A DNA stretch of 64,000 nucleotides from Acheta domesticus (lineage: Eukaryota; Arthropoda; Insecta; Orthoptera; Gryllidae), in contig JAHLJT010000631.1 in the NCBI GenBank assembly GCA_031308135.1, positions 145,432,734 through 145,496,733 on the forward strand, read 5' to 3'. Shown in pieces: positions 11,861 through 23,010 of this stretch. Under the pieces are notes generated by a model. It had not been told where the DNA came from, ran no database searches, and saw only the letters and a program-made list of their open reading frames with translations. Each line of letters begins with the position of its first letter. The stretch's first letter is position 1. Both the position numbers and the translations under genes were made by a program.

Positions 11861-11889
<29 letters not shown>
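11861..11889. repeat. (ATT)n microsatellite at the 3' edge of the R4/Dong-like LINE
   Basis: About ten ATT units, equal to (TAA)n on the LINE's coding strand. They abut the 3' end of the minus-strand element. Confidence 0.9.
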
Positions 11890-11890
<1 letters not shown>

Positions 11891-11992
11891 CATTACATCA
11901 CGACTAAAGATGTTATGAGTCGGCTGAATATTAAATCTACTCCAGGTTGCAACCAGCTACCTAAGGAGCAGATCCGGTGACTATCAGTGCCT

Positions 11993-12865
11993 CTACAATA
12001 CTTTGCGCAAAATGTGGGCTGTTCCAAATAAAGCAATTTCTTGCACTTCCCAGTCCTTTGAATTACCAGGGAGTTTAGACAAGTTCTTACTCAAATTTTG
12101 AGGAACAAATCCCACAGCTCCGATAACTATAGGGACGACCTGTGCTTTTACGCCCCACATTCGGCTGATCTCGATTTCCAAACTCTTGTATTTAAGACGT
12201 TTCTCTGCCTCCTTGGTAACGACGTTTTGATCGCAAGGTACAGCAACATCCACAAGTAAACACGATTTGTTCCCCAAATCCCGGATGACTATATCCGGTT
12301 TGTTTGCTGCTATCGTGCGATCAGTTTGAATTTGTTGGTTGTACAATATCGTACACAATCCAACAGATGTCACCGGTTTCGGTGAGTGTTCGTATCATTT
12401 GGGGCATGTGTTCGGAACTTCGAGGGCGGTACAGATCTGCCAGTGGAGGTAGCTACACACCCTGTCGTGTCTTTTCAAGTATTCGGTCTATGCTAGGATT
12501 GGACAAGCTGAGACAATATGATCGATGGTTTCTACGTGTTCCTGACAAATGCAGCATTTATCATCTTGGGAAATTTTGAGAACCGCTTTATCACAATGTC
12601 GTGTTCTCAAGGTCTGATCTTGGGCAGCTATTACAAGTGCTTCCGATTCTGGCTTCATTCTTCCCCTTCTAAGCCACATAAATGGATGATCTTTATTGAT
12701 CTGCACCTTGTCCATTCTTTTTAGATATTGTCCGTGGAGTGGTTTGTCTCTCCACGATTTCTTTAACATATTTTGAGTCTCAAATTTCATGTTAAGTAGC
12801 ATCAGCAGGGTCTCTGTCATTCTGGGTGTCTTGCATACTCTTGTTCGCAATGCTTCTTGATACAC
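11993..12865 (-). pseudogene. R4/Dong-like CCHC motif and restriction-like endonuclease
   Basis: The first part reads CCICQEHVETIDHIVSAC, a CCHC arrangement. After a frame change the domain continues as DRTIAANKPDIVIRDLGNK, then SCLLVDVAVPCDQNV and KYKSLEIEISRMW. The KPD and downstream D match the catalytic pattern of the type IIS-like nuclease that nicks the target in R2, R4 and Dong elements. The terminal part VVPIVIGAVGFVPQNL is also typical of the clade. Frameshifts near 12430 and 12850 break the protein. It lies downstream of, and was originally fused to, the RT. Confidence 0.85.
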
Positions 12866-12984
12866 TTACAATGCCTCTGTTTCCCATTCTTCGGTCAGAT
12901 TTCATTACCTGCTTCATTAGTGGGTCATCTTGATGGCTGACTACATACTTTCCCATCCCGGTCATTGCATTGTGCCAGGAGGCT

Positions 12985-14829
12985 TCAATTTGTCTGAGGC
13001 CTCTTCTCCTTCCTTCCATGACACCTAAAGTCTATGTACATCAGCTCGGGAGTGGGGAACATGATGCATTGTAAGCAGTTTTCTGGTTTTCGATCCATAA
13101 TGTGAATATCCTGTGCAATCCAGTCTACTAGCCCGAAACTGTACTCGGCTACACTCACCGCCAAACTACCTATTGCTGATATTTTATTCCTTGAGTTCAG
13201 AGCGGACTGCAGGACAAATTTGACTCTTCTATAATACTCCCTGCGAATTCTCTCTTTCATTGTGTCGTTCGAGATGGTCTCACATTCTTCAATGCCTAGA
13301 TATTTGTAAGTTTTACCTGGATCAAGATCTTGAATCACAGTGTGTCTATCAACTTCAATGTTCTCGGACGTGGTCATTTTGCCTCTTTTTAAGTTGGCTT
13401 TTGCACACTTGTCAAGACCAAACTTCATGCAGATGTCATTGCTAAAATCATTGATGACAGACAGCATTTGGGAGAGAATCGCTTCATTCTTAGCAAAAAC
13501 TTTAAGATCATCCATGTAAAATAAATGTGATACAGACATTTCATCACCATGGAGCTTGTAACCAAAGTCAGTGTGCGACAGCTGTCTTGATAGAGGAATC
13601 AAACTAATGCAAAACAGCAGGGGGGATTGTGAATCTCCTTGAAAAATTCCCCTGTTAATCTGAATACTTCTGGTTTCTACTAGTCCCTTTCCTCTGTGGA
13701 TTAGTAACCTGGTGCTCCACGACTTCATACTAGCCTTGCAAAACTCAACAAGTCTAGGATGAAATCGATAGATCTCCAGGGTCTTCAAAATCCAATCGTG
13801 TAGTACACTGTCAAAGGCCTTCTGGTAGTCAATCCAAGCCATGCTCAAATTACGTTTTCGTTTCTTTACATCATTCAAAATTATATTATTCAGAAGCAAG
13901 ATTTCCTTACAGCCATAGGAACCTTTACCACATCCTTTCTGTTCAACTGGCAACAGATGGTTCTTCTCTAGGTTCCTATACATTTTGTCATCATTGGCTG
14001 CACTTATAAGTTTGTACATTACTGGCAAGCAAGTAATTGGCCTGTAGTTCTTCGCCAAAGAGCTGTCTCCTCCTTTGAGTAGCAAATACGTGATGCCGCG
14101 AGTGAGCCATTCGGGGAGTTCGTTAGGGTTTTCTAAAATTTTATTAACAGCCTTTGCAAGATGAGAATGTAGTACTGTTAATTTCTTAATCCAATAAATC
14201 TGGATCTTATCAACCCCAGGGGATTTCCAGTTTCCCATATTCTTAATTGTTTGGCATAGGTCCTCTTTCGAGAATCCTTGAACATGTTCCACTGTTTCCA
14301 CGAGTCCATTGGCAGCATCAACTTCAGATTGGAGCCACGATGCGTCTTTGTTGTAGAATCTGGTTTCCTCCCAGATTCCTGACCAAAATGTTTCGACGTC
14401 ATCTTTTGAAGGAGGGGCAGCATTGCCATTCGGTTTTTAAGTCAGACTGCGATAGAATCTCTTCGCGTCTGTTTCAAACAACCGGTTCTGTACACGGAAA
14501 TCGATTCTACGTTTGTACCGTCTTATTCGTTGAGCCCATGCTTGGATATTTTCTTTTAGCTTTTCAGCTACCATTAGCCTTGTTGTGTCATTGTCAATTA
14601 GGTATTTTTGTTCAACATGGAGTATTTTTTGTTGAACCTTGTACGTGTGGTTTGACTTAGAAGATGCCTCGGCTAGGAGTGATATTTCACGCCGTGTGTC
14701 CGCTATCCGTTTCATAATTCTTTTCATCCACGGAGGTACGGAGCTTTTTACTCTGTCTGGCTGTCGGCCATCGGTGTTCTTGGCTGGTCCCAAGATTATC
14801 TGAGATACTAGATATCCAGTTGCATACAC
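12985..14829 (-). pseudogene. R4/Dong-like reverse transcriptase and linker
   Basis: The linker contains PPWMKRIMKRIADTRREIS and NRLFETDAKRFYRSL, seen upstream of RT in this clade. The RT runs through NWKSPGVDKIQIYWIKKL, KNYRPITCLPVMYKL, WIDYQKAFDSVLHDW (box A Asp), GIFQGDSQSPLLFCIS and LFYMDDLKVFAKN (catalytic Asp-Asp), then YKYLGIEE. The main block of 438 codons (14301-12985) is uninterrupted. It is separated by frame changes from the linker (near 14300 and 14435) and from the nuclease side (near 13000). The enzyme would copy the element's RNA at the nicked target. Confidence 0.9.
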
Positions 14830-14865
14830 GATGTGATTGATTTCAGTAATATCTAGATCTCTACT

Positions 14866-15591
14866 TCAGGTCTCTACAACCTCATTTAAGACAGAATTCG
14901 CTGTTTCTATCACTCTCTTAGCTTTATCATTTTCGTAAAATCTCCTCAACGGTGCACGAGATTCGAATGGAAGTAGACGAACTCGTTCTATCTCGCGTCG
15001 GAGGAGGTCCCGCATCATGTCCTTATCGTGTGACTCATGGCTAGATGAACTTTCACCACTGACGGATGTTTCATTTGGAAGAGATGAACCTTGAAGGGGA
15101 TCATCGTTTTCAGGGATATTAGATGGTTCTAAATGTTCGTCATGTGGATAGTTTGATCGATGAACAAACTCTGCGTTTCTCTGGATGTCTGCAAGTTGTT
15201 CTGATGTGAATTTTCCACTGCTGAGTATGTATCGTCGTTGACTGGCAAGCTTCTTTGAGTCTAGGGTAGGTTTCATATCTGGGTTCCGCTCTCTCCATAT
15301 CTTAAAAACTTCTATTTCTGAGCCCCCATTTTTCTCTTTTGCATAGTAAAAGCACCACATCACCTCCATTAATTCATCCCGGGTCCATCTCTGACGATGG
15401 CTTCGAGGTACTGCCGGCTCTGGGTCCCTGGGACTAACATCCGTGGGATGTCCAGATGTCGACAAGGTGACATTAGCTCGGTTCCTGAGCAGGTATGGGA
15501 CATTGGTAGAACAAGGCACGTTAAGGTTCATTACATTGCTTGTTCTATTCATTTTGCTGATTGGTTTCAAGTGAAGATTCGCAGGTAGCAA
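14866..15591 (-). pseudogene. R4/Dong-like N-terminal region with Myb-like motif
   Basis: A 241-codon open stretch carries RQRWTRDELMEVMWCFYYAK, which resembles a Myb-type DNA-binding helix. It is followed by an Arg-rich segment and a C-terminus with RRFYENDKAKRVIETANSVL. R2/R4-type LINEs use N-terminal zinc-finger or Myb modules to bind the target. The frame stops near 14866, and the linker resumes in another frame at 14829. The start codon is uncertain, because 5' sequence to 16066 is non-coding or untranslated. Confidence 0.65.
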
Positions 15592-16066
15592 GTTCGAGTT
15601 CGCAGATCACACTTAACATTTGGGTTGTTTCCTGCGATCCGTTACTGCGACCCATAGTGGCCTCGGGGCATCCCCTCGCAGGATTCAGCAAGGGGTCCCT
15701 CCGATCGCCAGTCGGCATTACTAAACCCTACGGGATTTTCACTGACTGCTGAAGGCAGCCTCCTTCGCTGGCTAATGCAAGGTTCGGGCCTCCACTCTAA
15801 TCAGTGGCCTGGTGTGCCAACCCAGTTTCTCTCCTGTACCCTCCATGGGCCGATAACAGGAAGTCCAAAGGTTCATGACCCTTCCCTCTCTACTTACTTC
15901 CCACTCTCCTCAAAATGGAGTACTTCTTCGGCGGACCCCTCACCTTTAACCTATTCAGCAAGGGAGACCCTACCAGTAGCTAGGCTACCACTGACATAGC
16001 TCTCAGGCTCGTGGGGGTACACAAGCTCCACCACCAACTCCAAGGTCGTATACTCCCTAGGTGGAG

Positions 16067-16072
16067 TTGTTA

Positions 16073-16115
<43 letters not shown>

Positions 16116-16120
16116 TATTT
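16067..16120. repeat. (ATT)n microsatellite at the 5' edge of the R4/Dong-like LINE
   Basis: About 17 ATT units with single-base changes at the edges, in the same orientation as the 3' tract. It is read as the other half of the target microsatellite. Confidence 0.9.
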
Positions 16121-16689
16121 TAATTTGGTGTTCATTTTTCTAAGTAATTGGCATTATATTGTTGCAGGTCTTAAAGCATTCTGAAGAATTCTGAGGATTT
16201 CTGTATCTGACGTTGCTTTTTTATTTATTTATTTATTTGTCAAAAAACAGTAAAAACTGTATATGACGTGTGGGGAAAGAAATTTATCTGCGCACATTTT
16301 CTTGAGGGCCAGAATTTAAAAAAAAAACGAAAAAATGAATTTAGAAAATAATTATTTTAGAAAAATCAAAATATTTGAAAAAAGTTTTTCCTGAGTTATA
16401 GAAAATCAATTTCAACTGTAAATGAACTACAAGCAAAAGGAGTGCTCACCAAAACGTGCGCACAGTGAAGCTACATTTACGTCCAGAAGCAAAACAAGGG
16501 GCCATCTCAGCATTAGCTCTGTGGATCAGGAAAAAAGGACAAAAACCTGATCGAGATGGGGGTCATTGACCCGGAAGCTGAAGTACATTACTTGTTACAG
16601 GCGTTTTAAATATTTTTTGAAAATGTATACAATGCAAACGTAAAGTAATTCATTATATATCTTTGTTTTGTTACATTAAACATTATTTT

Positions 16690-19585
16690 TTCTTTTTCAC
16701 GATCAGTATAGTCTCTAATTGTATAGAAGCAGTTTTACAGCAGAAAAGATTTTACTTTAAACTTAAATTTGTACCGACTTTAATTGTTTTATGTCATCTG
16801 GCAATGCGTTGTAAAGTAACGTGTATTGTATGTTGATTTCTTCTACTGAGCTGTTGATACTGACACTTGTTGCACGTGATTTCTACGGCGTGTGTAATAT
16901 CAATATTGTATGAAAGTACTATCAAGTAATATCAATATTGCATGAAAATATGTTCCCTCCTTTAAGTAGGTCATTTTTGACAAATATTACAGATTCGTAA
17001 ATAAATAGACAAGGCAATGGTAAGATTCCCAGTTCAATGAAAAGAGGCTTGCAGGAATCACGTGGAAGGCATTTTTTCATTATTCGAATAATTTTCTTTT
17101 GCAATCTGAAGGTCTGAATACTACAGGATGAGCTTCCCCAGAAAATTATGCTATATCTCAGGCGGGAATGCACATTTGCAAAATAAACGCAACGAGCTGC
17201 ATGAAGGCTGACAAAATTTGAAAGAATTCTGAATGCGTAGCATAATGAACTTAATTTAGTGTTTAATTCTGTTATATGTACATTCCATTTGAGGTTTGAT
17301 TGAATTGAAAGACCTAAAAATTTTGTTGCCTCAACATCAGCTAATTGCATATTGTTCATTTTCAATGGAACATGCGATTTCCGATTTGAGATGCAAAAAT
17401 GCATTGAAACAGTTTTTCTTTCGTTAACAATTAATTTGTTATTATTAAACCAATTTGAAACTTCTGAAATTGTACTATTTACTGCTTCTTTTTTGCAAAG
17501 AACATTCGTGTCATCAGCAAACAGAACCGTTATTCCATTTTTAATAGACGAGGGCATATCGTTTACATATAACAGAAAGAGAATAGGACCTAAGATCGAA
17601 CCTTGCGGGACCTCATGCTCAATTGGCAAGAATTGGAAATATAAGTATGTAATGTCCTTTCCTGCCAGAATGGTATTTCTACTCTTTGAGTCCGATGTTT
17701 AAGGTAAGAAGTTATCCAATCTATGGCAATACCACGAATTCCATACGAAGGTAATTTTGAGAGCAAAATCTTATGGTCAATAACGTCAAAAGCTTTCGAG
17801 AGATCTAAGAATATTCCAATGGGTACTTCATTTTGGTCTATTGATGAAGCAACATCTTTGAGAAAAGAAAAAAATGGCAGTTTCCGTAGATTTTGATTTT
17901 CTAAAACCGTGTTGTGAGTCTGAAAACGCTCTGTTTTTCCTGAGAAAAGTTTCCATTCGTAAGTGGAAAAGCCTTTCTAAAATGTTTGAGAAAACTGACA
18001 AAAGAGAAATTGGCCGGTAATTTTGAATATCATTTTTGTTCCCTTTTTTAAAAAGTGGCTTAATTTTTTCTGTTTCGAAAATATCTGGAAATATTCCTGT
18101 ACATAAAGAAGCATTGAAAATGTGAGTTAACGGATGTATAAAGGCAGGTGCAAAAGTTTTTAATAAACAATCCGGAAATTCATCCAAACCAGATGAATAT
18201 TTATTGTTTAGTTTACTGACTATTCTGAGGATTTCGTTGGGTGAAGTTTCGGAAATAAACATCGTATCTGAAATTTTTTGGGAAGTGTAAAATGTTGAAT
18301 TTTGTGATTTTAGTCCCTTCGTGAGATCAGACGCAATTATAGAAAAGTGTTTGTTGAAGATATTGGCAACTTTTTCCGGATTACTCGTTTCTCTTTCATT
18401 ATCCTTTAAAATTACATTCTGTACAAGGTATCGAGTTGATGTGGTTGTATTTTTTACGATATCCCACATTGCTTTAGTTTTGTTACTAGCGCTCAAAATG
18501 TCCTGACTATTTTTCATTATTTTTGCCTGAACTATTACTTTTCTTAAAATTCTTGTATATTCTCGGAAGTATATATGGAAACAGGGTGATACGTTATGAT
18601 GTTTAGAAATAAAGTAAAGCGTACATTTGTTTTTACACGATGTTCTAATTCCTTGTGTGATCCAAGTATTACTTTTGCTTGAAATGTTTAATTTTCTCTT
18701 TTTAAGAGGAAAGCACGCGTTAAAATGAATTGAAAGCTTGGAGAAAAATAAATTATATTTTTCATTTGTGTCAACAGCGTTATAAACTGCGTCCCATGAT
18801 TCCTTCATCAAGTAGTCCGTAAATAATTTTATATTAACTTTAGTGAATGCTCTGCACATGGGTGTATTATTTATTGGGTCAGTGTTTATGTTCTTAGTAA
18901 TTGTAAGAATTTGTGCATCGTGGTCACTGTATACTAGATTACTCGTTATTATTTCATACGTTGTTGTGGTTTTGTTAATTATAATTTGATCTAATGCTTT
19001 TTGTGATTTAAGCGTATTCCGTGTACGTACATTTACTATTGTCTAAATTAAAAGAATGAAGTAAATTGAGAAACTGCTCTTTTTCCTGGGATTCGCTCAG
19101 AAAATCAATATTGAAATCTCCACATACAACAATGGATTTAAAAGAGAGTTTACTAATTTTGCTCAGAATTATCTCTAGATTTTCCAAGAAAGTGAAATAA
19201 TCTGAATCTCGCTTTGTTGGAGGTCTGTAAATGCAAAGTAAGATAATTTTGAGCGTAGTAAGATGTACTACTGTTGTTTTTTAAAAACTTTTTCAACTGC
19301 ATATAAATTAAATTGTGACAAGAAGGTAGAATCAATACAATTTCTTATGTAAATACACGAACTTTCGTAAGCAGGGCCCTTATTTGATTCCCTCGCCCTA
19401 CAATACGATCCTGTAAGGTAAAAGCTAGGAATTTGGAGTGTGTTTATATCATTTTGAGACAACCAATGTTCTGTAAAGCAAAAAACATCTATTTGTCTTA
19501 GATCACATTGTAATGCTCCCTCGATAAATTCAATTTTATTTGAAAGAGATTGCACATTATGATGCATTATTCGAATCTTTTGCAT
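16690..19585 (-). pseudogene. CR1-like ORF2: APE endonuclease and reverse transcriptase
   Basis: It starts MQKIRIMHHNVQSLSNKIEF, the first endonuclease motif, with CFTEHWLS next. A frame change near 19270 leads to IILLCIYRPPTKRDSD and VVCGDFNIDFLS. After a further break, 18859-17828 holds KNDIQNYRPISLLSVFSNIL and SQHGFRKSKSTETAI. Another shift leads to IFLDLSKAFDVIDH, then VPQGSILGPILFLLYVNDM, VLFADDTNVLCKK (catalytic Asp-Asp) and TKFLGLSIQSNLKWNVHI. The C-terminal tail (LLYNALPDDIK) continues out of frame to about 16690, because a 32-bp tandem duplication at 16894-16957 created the stop at 16922. At least five lesions are present. Confidence 0.9.
16894..16957. repeat. 32-bp tandem duplication in CR1-like ORF2
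   Basis: Two copies of 'gtaatatcaatattg(t/c)atg' begin 32 bp apart. As 32 is not a multiple of 3, the duplication shifts the frame and produces the stop near 16922. Confidence 0.75.
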
Positions 19586-19624
19586 GTACCTACACGGATG
19601 TTTTTCTGCTGCATCTGACTGTAG

Positions 19625-20786
19625 TTGCTATTTATTTATTTATTTCATTTTTACCTGGAGTGCGTGGTCGAAGGAAGTATCGTGTCCCAGCAGTGACAAG
19701 AGGTGAGGAAGGAGGGGTAACAGATGTAGAGGAATGAGTAGTGGGAGAGGTAATACACGGATTAGGTTCAGGGGATAAGGTAATTGGGTCCAAAGGGGTC
19801 CCAGAGGATGGAAGAGATCTAGGAGATGTGGGTGGGGATGGGTCTTGGGCAGGACACTGCCAAGTTTGTGAAATGATGTGTTTTGCCAGCTCACTACCGA
19901 GTGCGTGTTTTCCGACAAGATTCAGGTGAAGACCATGTCAGGTGAAGTGTTTTTCTAAGAGAAAGTTTAGCTCAAACAATTTAACATGTGTGCCTCTCAG
20001 ATGCAGTTTCAATTGGTTGTTTGCGTGACTAATTTCTTTGCATAGTGTTGGCTTGTTGTACCAGAAGGGCAGAGTCGAGACTACAATGTTCGTGTTTTGG
20101 GCGGCACGTTGTAATTTGTCAACATGTTCTTCAGGCGTAAAGTGACCACTCAAATTAATGTCATTCTGCCCTCCTATGAGGATGACTGTATCCCGTTTGG
20201 TGAGGGTTTTTGTGTGCGTGTCCCACTCACTGGTCACGTCGGCAAACCTCCCGTTAGGTTTAAACACACACATGGCAGAGAAATTGGTTGAGAGTTTCTC
20301 ACTGAGCAGGGAGGAGATTTGTCGCCCATGGCTATCTGCTAAAATGAGTACCTTTTTGATGGGCTCAGTGGGAATGTCCTTGTTTTCTTGTGAGCCAGTT
20401 TGCGCAACTCTACGTGTCTTTGTTATTTTGCGCTTGCTAGCCTGTTTGCGTTGGTTTGTGAATGGACGTGTCGATGATGGGTGGAGGTTGTGAGGATTGG
20501 GAAGGCAAGGAAACTCATTGTAGTAGTCTAATACAGAAAATCTGTTTTGAGTCGTGATTGGTGGTGGTGATTGTGTTGTTGCTTCCACGAATGGACGGTT
20601 CGACGTTTTTGCGGTGTTGCCTATTGTTGTCCAACCATCTGTGTTTTGAACGACCTCTTCGAGCCTTCGGATATGTTCATCTAAATTACTGTTGATGTGT
20701 GTGAAGGCTTTCAGAAGATCGGCTTTCAGAGCGTAGAGAGTAGAGAGTGTATAACGATTAGTAGCCATGTCACGAATGCGTGTCAA
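19625..20786 (-). pseudogene. CR1-like ORF1 with SGNH-esterase domain
   Basis: The ORF starts MTRIRDMATNRYTLSTLYAL, with a helical segment (INSNLDEHIRRLEEVV) that may be a coiled coil. The esterase core follows: KKVLILADSHGRQISSLL (nucleophile Ser block) and DTVILIGGQNDINLSG (block with Gly-Gly-x-Asn). The last block reads HGLHLNLVGKHAL, where the catalytic His sits. A TGA at 19938-19940 lies just before it (KHFT-stop-HGLHLN), so the original codon was probably Trp. The C-terminal part is Pro/Ser-rich and ends NEINK near 19625. ORF1 proteins of this type bind the element RNA; the esterase role is debated. Confidence 0.85.
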
Positions 20787-20802
20787 GTGCGTGGTAAATA
20801 TG

Positions 20803-21342
20803 TGTAGTGTCCGCCTGTGCCGGCACTACAAAAGTCCGCCAGCAGCGCCACAGGCCAGTACAGGCGCCGCAGCGCGCGCCTGCTGAAGCGCCTCACCCCA
20901 TACTCCCACAATTAGGTGGGGAGGGTGTAGTGTCCGCCATACGGGCACTCCAGAAGCGATACGCCTCGCCGCACCAGGAGAGCGGCCAAGGCGTGGAAGG
21001 CGCCCCCCCTCCCTTCTCCTGTAGAAGAGGGGGCACGCAGCCGACACCCTTCCCCTGCGAAGGGGTGGCAAGACGGCGAGGCAGCCGCGGGGCGAGGGCC
21101 CCGGCATTCGATCAGCGACAGCTATCAGTAGAACATTAACTTGACTTAGACATTGTACCCGGCGCACTTACTTGTGATTCTTGGATTAACGGCTTTTGTA
21201 ACTTATATAACGACCCGGCTACCAAAACATCTCTTTGATATTGTGACTCCTGGAAGCGTTTTTTGGAATATTCTTTGGGATTTTGGTGAATAATAAATTG
21301 TTGTTGCAGACCGCAGAGGGTTGTTTCATTTGGTATACAACA
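20803..21342 (-). mobile_element. Solo LTR, 540 bp, inside the CR1-like LINE (strand uncertain)
   Basis: The segment begins TGTAGTGTCCGCC and ends GGTATACAACA, so it has TG...CA ends. A perfect 5-bp duplication, ATATG, flanks it (20798-20802 and 21343-21347). Inside are a TATA-like TATATAA (21204-21210) and an AATAAA (21292-21297), both read on the + strand, as expected of an LTR with + orientation. The first 13 bases recur at 20926, pointing to a partial internal duplication of about 123 bp. It is GC-rich, unlike its surroundings. No gag or pol is present, so only the recombined LTR remains. The '-' strand label is nominal; the signals favour +. Confidence 0.85.
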
Positions 21343-21739
21343 ATATGAAAATAAGTAAATAGATAATTCAGAATACTACAAAAAACTACTCCCTAAATTA
21401 TCTTTTAAATTTAATTGTATTAACTTATTTAAATTACGTTACGTATTTATTTAAAAATAACGGTGATCTGATTCTAATTAGTATTTAAATGTAATTAATT
21501 AAATTCAAAAAGTGTTCAGTGTGTTTAATGTAATAGATTGAAGCTGCAAACTAATAAATACAATTAGATTACTATACTTTACTTATTGAAAGGCCACGAA
21601 ATTCACCACTTCCACAAATTTAAATATAAAGTTCAAGTCTTTCCGTTACTGTGGTAGACGAAACTTTGAATTTTCATCTTTTCACAATTTTCACAACACT
21701 TTCACTAATAGTTTAAAACTTTACGCAAATTTCAATTAA

Positions 21740-22056
21740 TTTGCAGATTCTATTCAATAAATATTTTAAATGTACGTACAGAATATCGAGTTTTGTTCAA
21801 AATGATAGCCACGGTACACGGCGGCGTAAACATAAATGATGAACACGATCCAACATTTATGAAAAAGATTGAATCTCCTGGAATGCTCATATTGTTATTT
21901 TTGGCACATATTAATATGAACTAGCTTTGGGCTTAAGATTGCCACGTAAATGATAATCTCCTGAAGATTGTTCTAAATGTCATGAAATACTAAAAGCGTT
22001 TTGGAAATGAAATATTCGTTTCCTGAATTCCCGTTCCATGAAAATACTGAGTTTAT
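21740..22056 (+). repeat. Left arm of a large inverted repeat
   Basis: This arm runs from 'tttgcagattctattc' to 'gaaaatactgagtttat'. It matches the reverse complement of 24275-24579 over most of its length, with the inner 100 bp more diverged. It encloses about 2.2 kb containing the broken DUF4817 transposase. It could be a long terminal inverted repeat or two opposed copies of another element. Confidence 0.8.
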
Positions 22057-22722
22057 CTCTGGGCGCGGAATTTGAATGGATGCTTTTAACAGTCATTTTG
22101 TGGTTATGCAGACCAAACAGTGCATTGAAGAATCTTTGTAGGGGCACGTAGGCCATTAACCTAACCCACAGGTGAATATCAACAGAGATAAAATAGCGTC
22201 GCTGTATGTGCTATGCAACATTGAATAAAAATACAAAACTAGTATATTACTGGTGTGAAAGGGTAAAATACTGAGAAAAGCTGTGATGTTGCATTGCGTG
22301 ATGTACAAATACTTCAAAAGAACTCAAACATTCTAGCAGGCAAAAGTTCGACCGTGATTCACTGAGGTTACCGGACCGCTGCCATTCGCAACTCGTATTA
22401 TGGTCGGTGTCCTTGCATTTGTCACTTGCTAGGCCGAGTCACATCGTGGTTTATATCGTATGGCGAACCTCCCACCGCCGTCTAGTGATTCGCCCATCAG
22501 ACGCATGTCAGTTTTGCCTCAAAACAACAGATTGCGCAGTTCGAAACCCGGCCCGCACAGTGGTCATCGCTGAAAACGCACCTGTACGGAGTCATCTTTC
22601 CCCTTCCCTCCCCTCCGCACCACCCCCAGCGTCCCGCCGCCAGCAGCGTATACTAAAAGCTAAGTGCCGTCAAGGCAAATTAGTAGAAATATCGAGTTTG
22701 AGTGCGAGAGACCAGAATAAGC

Positions 22723-23010
22723 ATGTTTTCAATTAATGAGTACTGCGACATGTACTTAGTCTTCGGCGAGTGCCGGAGCAACGCTCGTGCGGCAGCTCGA
22801 ATGTTCGCCAAGAGATACCCGAGCAGAAGACACCCTTCCCACTGCGTTTTTCTGCGCCTCGCAAGAATTCCTGCGTCGGGGTCAGTTTTACCGGGCGGAA
22901 GTGTCGATGCAGGAGTGTCTAGTTCATCTGTCGCTACAGAGGAAGCAGTATTGGAACATTTCGAACAGGAGCCTTCGAGTAGTGTGCGAGATTTCGCGCG
23001 AATGGCTTAT
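22723..23010 (+). pseudogene. DUF4817-type transposase, N-terminal part
   Basis: It starts MFSINEYCDMYLVFGECRSN, followed by ARAAARMFAKRYPSRRHP and, after a short degraded stretch, SVATEEAVLEHFEQEPSSSV and RDFARMA. This is the helix-turn-helix module called DUF4817, frequent at the N-terminus of insect Tc/mariner-related transposases. The protein stops making sense at 23010, where AT-rich DNA begins. The second helix-turn-helix continues at 23925. The DDE catalytic part is not found. A diverged transposon-like end (ggacatcctgtat) lies at 24855. Confidence 0.75.

Larger units (their letters stand above)
11890..16066 (-). mobile_element. R4/Dong-like non-LTR retrotransposon inserted in a (TAA)n tract
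   Basis: About 4.2 kb, read right to left. In order it shows a Myb-like N-terminal region, a conserved linker, the reverse transcriptase, a CCHC motif and a PD-(x)-D restriction-like endonuclease. This is the single-ORF plan of R2/R4-type LINEs. The R4-style RT box is YMDDLK. Both ends lie directly against ATT repeats (11861-11889 and 16067-16120). The Dong element of silkworm is known to insert into TAA repeats, so the flanks support a site-specific insertion. The body is broken by about six frame changes or stops and is inactive. Exact ends are taken as the edges of the microsatellites. Confidence 0.85.
16600..20802 (-). mobile_element. CR1-like LINE with two ORFs
   Basis: The minus strand carries ORF1 with an SGNH-esterase domain (20786-19625), then ORF2 with an APE endonuclease and reverse transcriptase (19585 to about 16690). 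An esterase domain in ORF1 is a known feature of the CR1 clade. The 5' side is interrupted at 20802 by a solo LTR. An (ATTT)n tract (16214-16237) lies beyond the 3' side, but the exact 3' end is not defined. Frameshifts, nonsense codons and a small duplication make it inactive. Confidence 0.8.

Noticed and set aside
11695..11980. Open frames rich in Ile or Leu near the R4/Dong-like LINE
   Set aside because: They translate the (ATT)n tract.
20807..21167. Two opposed open frames of about 110 codons, Arg/Pro/Ala-rich
   Set aside because: Both lie inside the GC-rich solo LTR, and no gag or other motif is present.
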